Below, piece by piece: positions 62,773 to 64,000 of a stretch of DNA of 64,000 bases (its first letter is position 1; each line of letters starts with the position of its first letter). A program made the position numbers and the translations under genes. The notes below the pieces were generated by a model. It did not search any database, was not told the origin of the DNA, and worked only from the letters and a program-made list of their open reading frames with translations. The stretch is from Roseibacillus persicicus (GTDB lineage: Bacteria; Verrucomicrobiota; Verrucomicrobiia; Verrucomicrobiales; Akkermansiaceae): NCBI RefSeq assembly GCF_014651675.1, contig NZ_BMXI01000003.1, positions 133,604-197,603 on the forward strand, read 5' to 3'.

Positions 62773-63228
62773 ATGAAAAATCAAGAGGACAGTTTGGCGG
62801 AAATCACAGGAATTGGGACGGATGAAAAGCCCTCTGGAGCTTTTCTCCCCTATCCCACCTCCACTCTTTCACCATCCATCGTCCCGAATGACCTCACGTC
62901 ATTCAAGTCGCGCGGGGTCTCCCAAGTCGAGCGCGACTTGCAGCAAAAGCTGGTAGAGATCCGCGAACAGTATGTCTCGGCCATTACCCACTTCAACTGG
63001 AACAAGTTGGCCTACGAAGCGGACATCAACTTCGAGCCCGTAGTGGGCCAGACCTATTACCTCTACGAAGCCCGAGGACGAAATCTCCTCTCGATGATAT
63101 CCCCTGACCAGTGGTTTCAGAAACACTTGGCTAGCTTGAGACTCAACTACGATCGCCAGTTCATCTTGGAGGAATTGGGCGAAGGAATCGAAGAGCGTGA
63201 GCTCTTTGGCACCACCGACGAGGCCTAG
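62773..63228 (+). CDS. DUF2452 domain protein
   Basis: A 151-residue protein with the DUF2452 block LVEIREQYVSAITHFNWNKLAYEADINFEPVVGQTYYLYEARGRNLLSMISPDQW, highly conserved in that family. N-terminal part is low-complexity and presumably flexible. No function is known. No signal peptide, so cytoplasmic. Standalone; the next gene is on the opposite strand, ending 26 bases past its stop. Confidence 0.85.
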   Translation: MKNQEDSLAEITGIGTDEKPSGAFLPYPTSTLSPSIVPNDLTSFKSRGVSQVERDLQQKLVEIREQYVSAITHFNWNKLAYEADINFEPVVGQTYYLYEARGRNLLSMISPDQWFQKHLASLRLNYDRQFILEELGEGIEERELFGTTDEA

Positions 63229-63253
63229 GCTCCAGCCCCGAGTGGCGCAGCCT

Positions 63254-64000
63254 CTAACAGAGGCGGATCATATCTTTTGCAAACTGCTTCCAGAGGAAAA
63301 AGAGACCTCTGACTGAATAGCGAAAATGTCCGTCGTTGGTTCGCTCGATAATTCCGTGCTGCAGATTGTGCTCAATCTGCACCCGCATCTCCTCTTCGAT
63401 TTCATCTTCCAGATTTTCGGGATCCGGGGTTGTTAGGTCGTCATGGGTGACCTTCATCTTCGCGAGAAAGCTCTGATGGTCCTGGAGCATCAGGTGGAAA
63501 CAATTGCGCTCACAGGGGACGTGCTTGCAGTGGAAGCCGGGAGGATTTTTCAGCGTGGGAGAAAAAGGAAAATTGGTAGTGCGAAAGATGCGCCCGTCTT
63601 CAGCGCGGGACGTGATTGCCAAGAAGGCGAAGGCCACATTGTCTTGCTCACACAGACAAACGGTGGCGACAGCTCTTTCTTCCGGGTTCCAATGCAGGCG
63701 GAAGTACTGCTCCATCCCAGCCCACTTCCAGGCCGAGTCCCCGACATGCTCGAAGTGCGCATCGGACATCGCGGCTAGGGCCCGCGAAGCATTGGGAAAA
63801 AACTCATCCTCCGGTGGATCGCGATGTTGCAATTGATTGTCGATCGGCAATCGCATTTTTCGAACCCGGGTCAGCAACTCAATCCATGGGAGAAAGAACC
63901 AACCCAACACGGCCAGCATCCCCGCCCAGATATTGTGAGTTAGGAAATAAAGCGCCAAAAACGAGGCTACCAGAAAGACCAAGGCCCCCAACTTACGGGT
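63254..64000 (-). CDS. Membrane protein of unknown function (start beyond window edge)
   Basis: At least 248 residues in this window. The frame is open to the edge and no ATG is seen at the visible left end, so the start may lie beyond. Two adjacent hydrophobic segments at the N-terminal side (VFLVASFLALYFLTH, AGMLAVLGWFFLPWIELL), then a soluble part with cysteines (VCLCEQ, CKHVPCERNCFHLM) that may bind metal. No family was recognised. The stop codon TAG forms part of a TCTAACAG word. Confidence 0.65.
   Translation of the reverse strand, partial: TRKLGALVFLVASFLALYFLTHNIWAGMLAVLGWFFLPWIELLTRVRKMRLPIDNQLQHRDPPEDEFFPNASRALAAMSDAHFEHVGDSAWKWAGMEQYFRLHWNPEERAVATVCLCEQDNVAFAFLAITSRAEDGRIFRTTNFPFSPTLKNPPGFHCKHVPCERNCFHLMLQDHQSFLAKMKVTHDDLTTPDPENLEDEIEEEMRVQIEHNLQHGIIERTNDGHFRYSVRGLFFLWKQFAKDMIRLC

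Overview
The window looks like a chromosomal segment of a member of the Verrucomicrobiota. Several things point there. Many secreted proteins end in PEP-CTERM sorting signals. One ECF sigma factor is paired with a FecR-LamG membrane protein. Sulfatase and PQQ-type dehydrogenase/cytochrome c genes are present, and large beta-helix surface proteins carry a 'YxLExSxxLxxW...FFR' type module. GC content is moderately high. No rRNA, tRNA, CRISPR array, prophage or integrative element was recognised. Most genes are ordinary chromosomal genes, with accessory islands between them.

Layout. 0-3.7 kb: two tandem PEP-CTERM paralogues (the first cut by the window edge), then an ECF sigma factor overlapping a FecR-LamG gene. 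3.9-10.2 kb: thrB-thrC, an M42 aminopeptidase, a secreted protein, mazG and a rhomboid-like membrane protein. 10.3-14.2 kb: a 1284-residue beta-helix surface protein. 14.2-16.1 kb: leuA preceded by what appears to be a leucine-rich leader peptide and a terminator hairpin (attenuator). 16.1-17.6 kb: a tandem array of about 181-bp BIME-like repeats carrying a RAYT transposase gene. 17.7-21.6 kb: a PEP-CTERM protein and a phosphodiesterase-TPR-sulfotransferase fusion. 22-26 kb: a Fur-like regulator and sufC-sufB-sufD. 26-30.8 kb: an ABC-2 exporter operon with a transglutaminase lipoprotein. 30.8-33.4 kb: a di-haem peroxidase and a lipoprotein.

33.5-39.7 kb: a YtrA-type GntR regulator, an ABC ATPase and two large permeases with long soluble C-terminal regions, one of them apparently split by a frameshift. 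39.7-41.5 kb: a second ECF sigma operon. 41.6-43.3 kb: a DNA-repair-linked radical SAM gene followed by palindrome-rich repeats. 43.3-48.1 kb: a complete trans-4-hydroxy-L-proline catabolic operon. 48.2-50.2 kb: a DUF6487 protein and a DUF4130-UdgX fusion, the usual partner of the radical SAM protein. 50.2-53.9 kb: an intradiol dioxygenase and a PadR-regulated HAAS-VIT-vWA-PEP-CTERM protein. 54.2-64 kb: a SASA-type esterase, dGTPase, hipB-hipA-pdxA, a PQQ-type dehydrogenase-cytochrome c fusion, a sulfatase, a DUF2452 protein and a membrane protein running off the edge.

The strongest unusual signals are the putative leu attenuator, the RAYT/BIME array, the frameshifted ABC permease under an operator-overlapped promoter, the PDE-TPR-sulfotransferase and PadR/HAAS/VIT/PEP-CTERM architectures, and an over-frequent octamer (YCTAACAG) spread through coding DNA. 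Functions are assigned from motifs and family knowledge read by eye; no database search was run.
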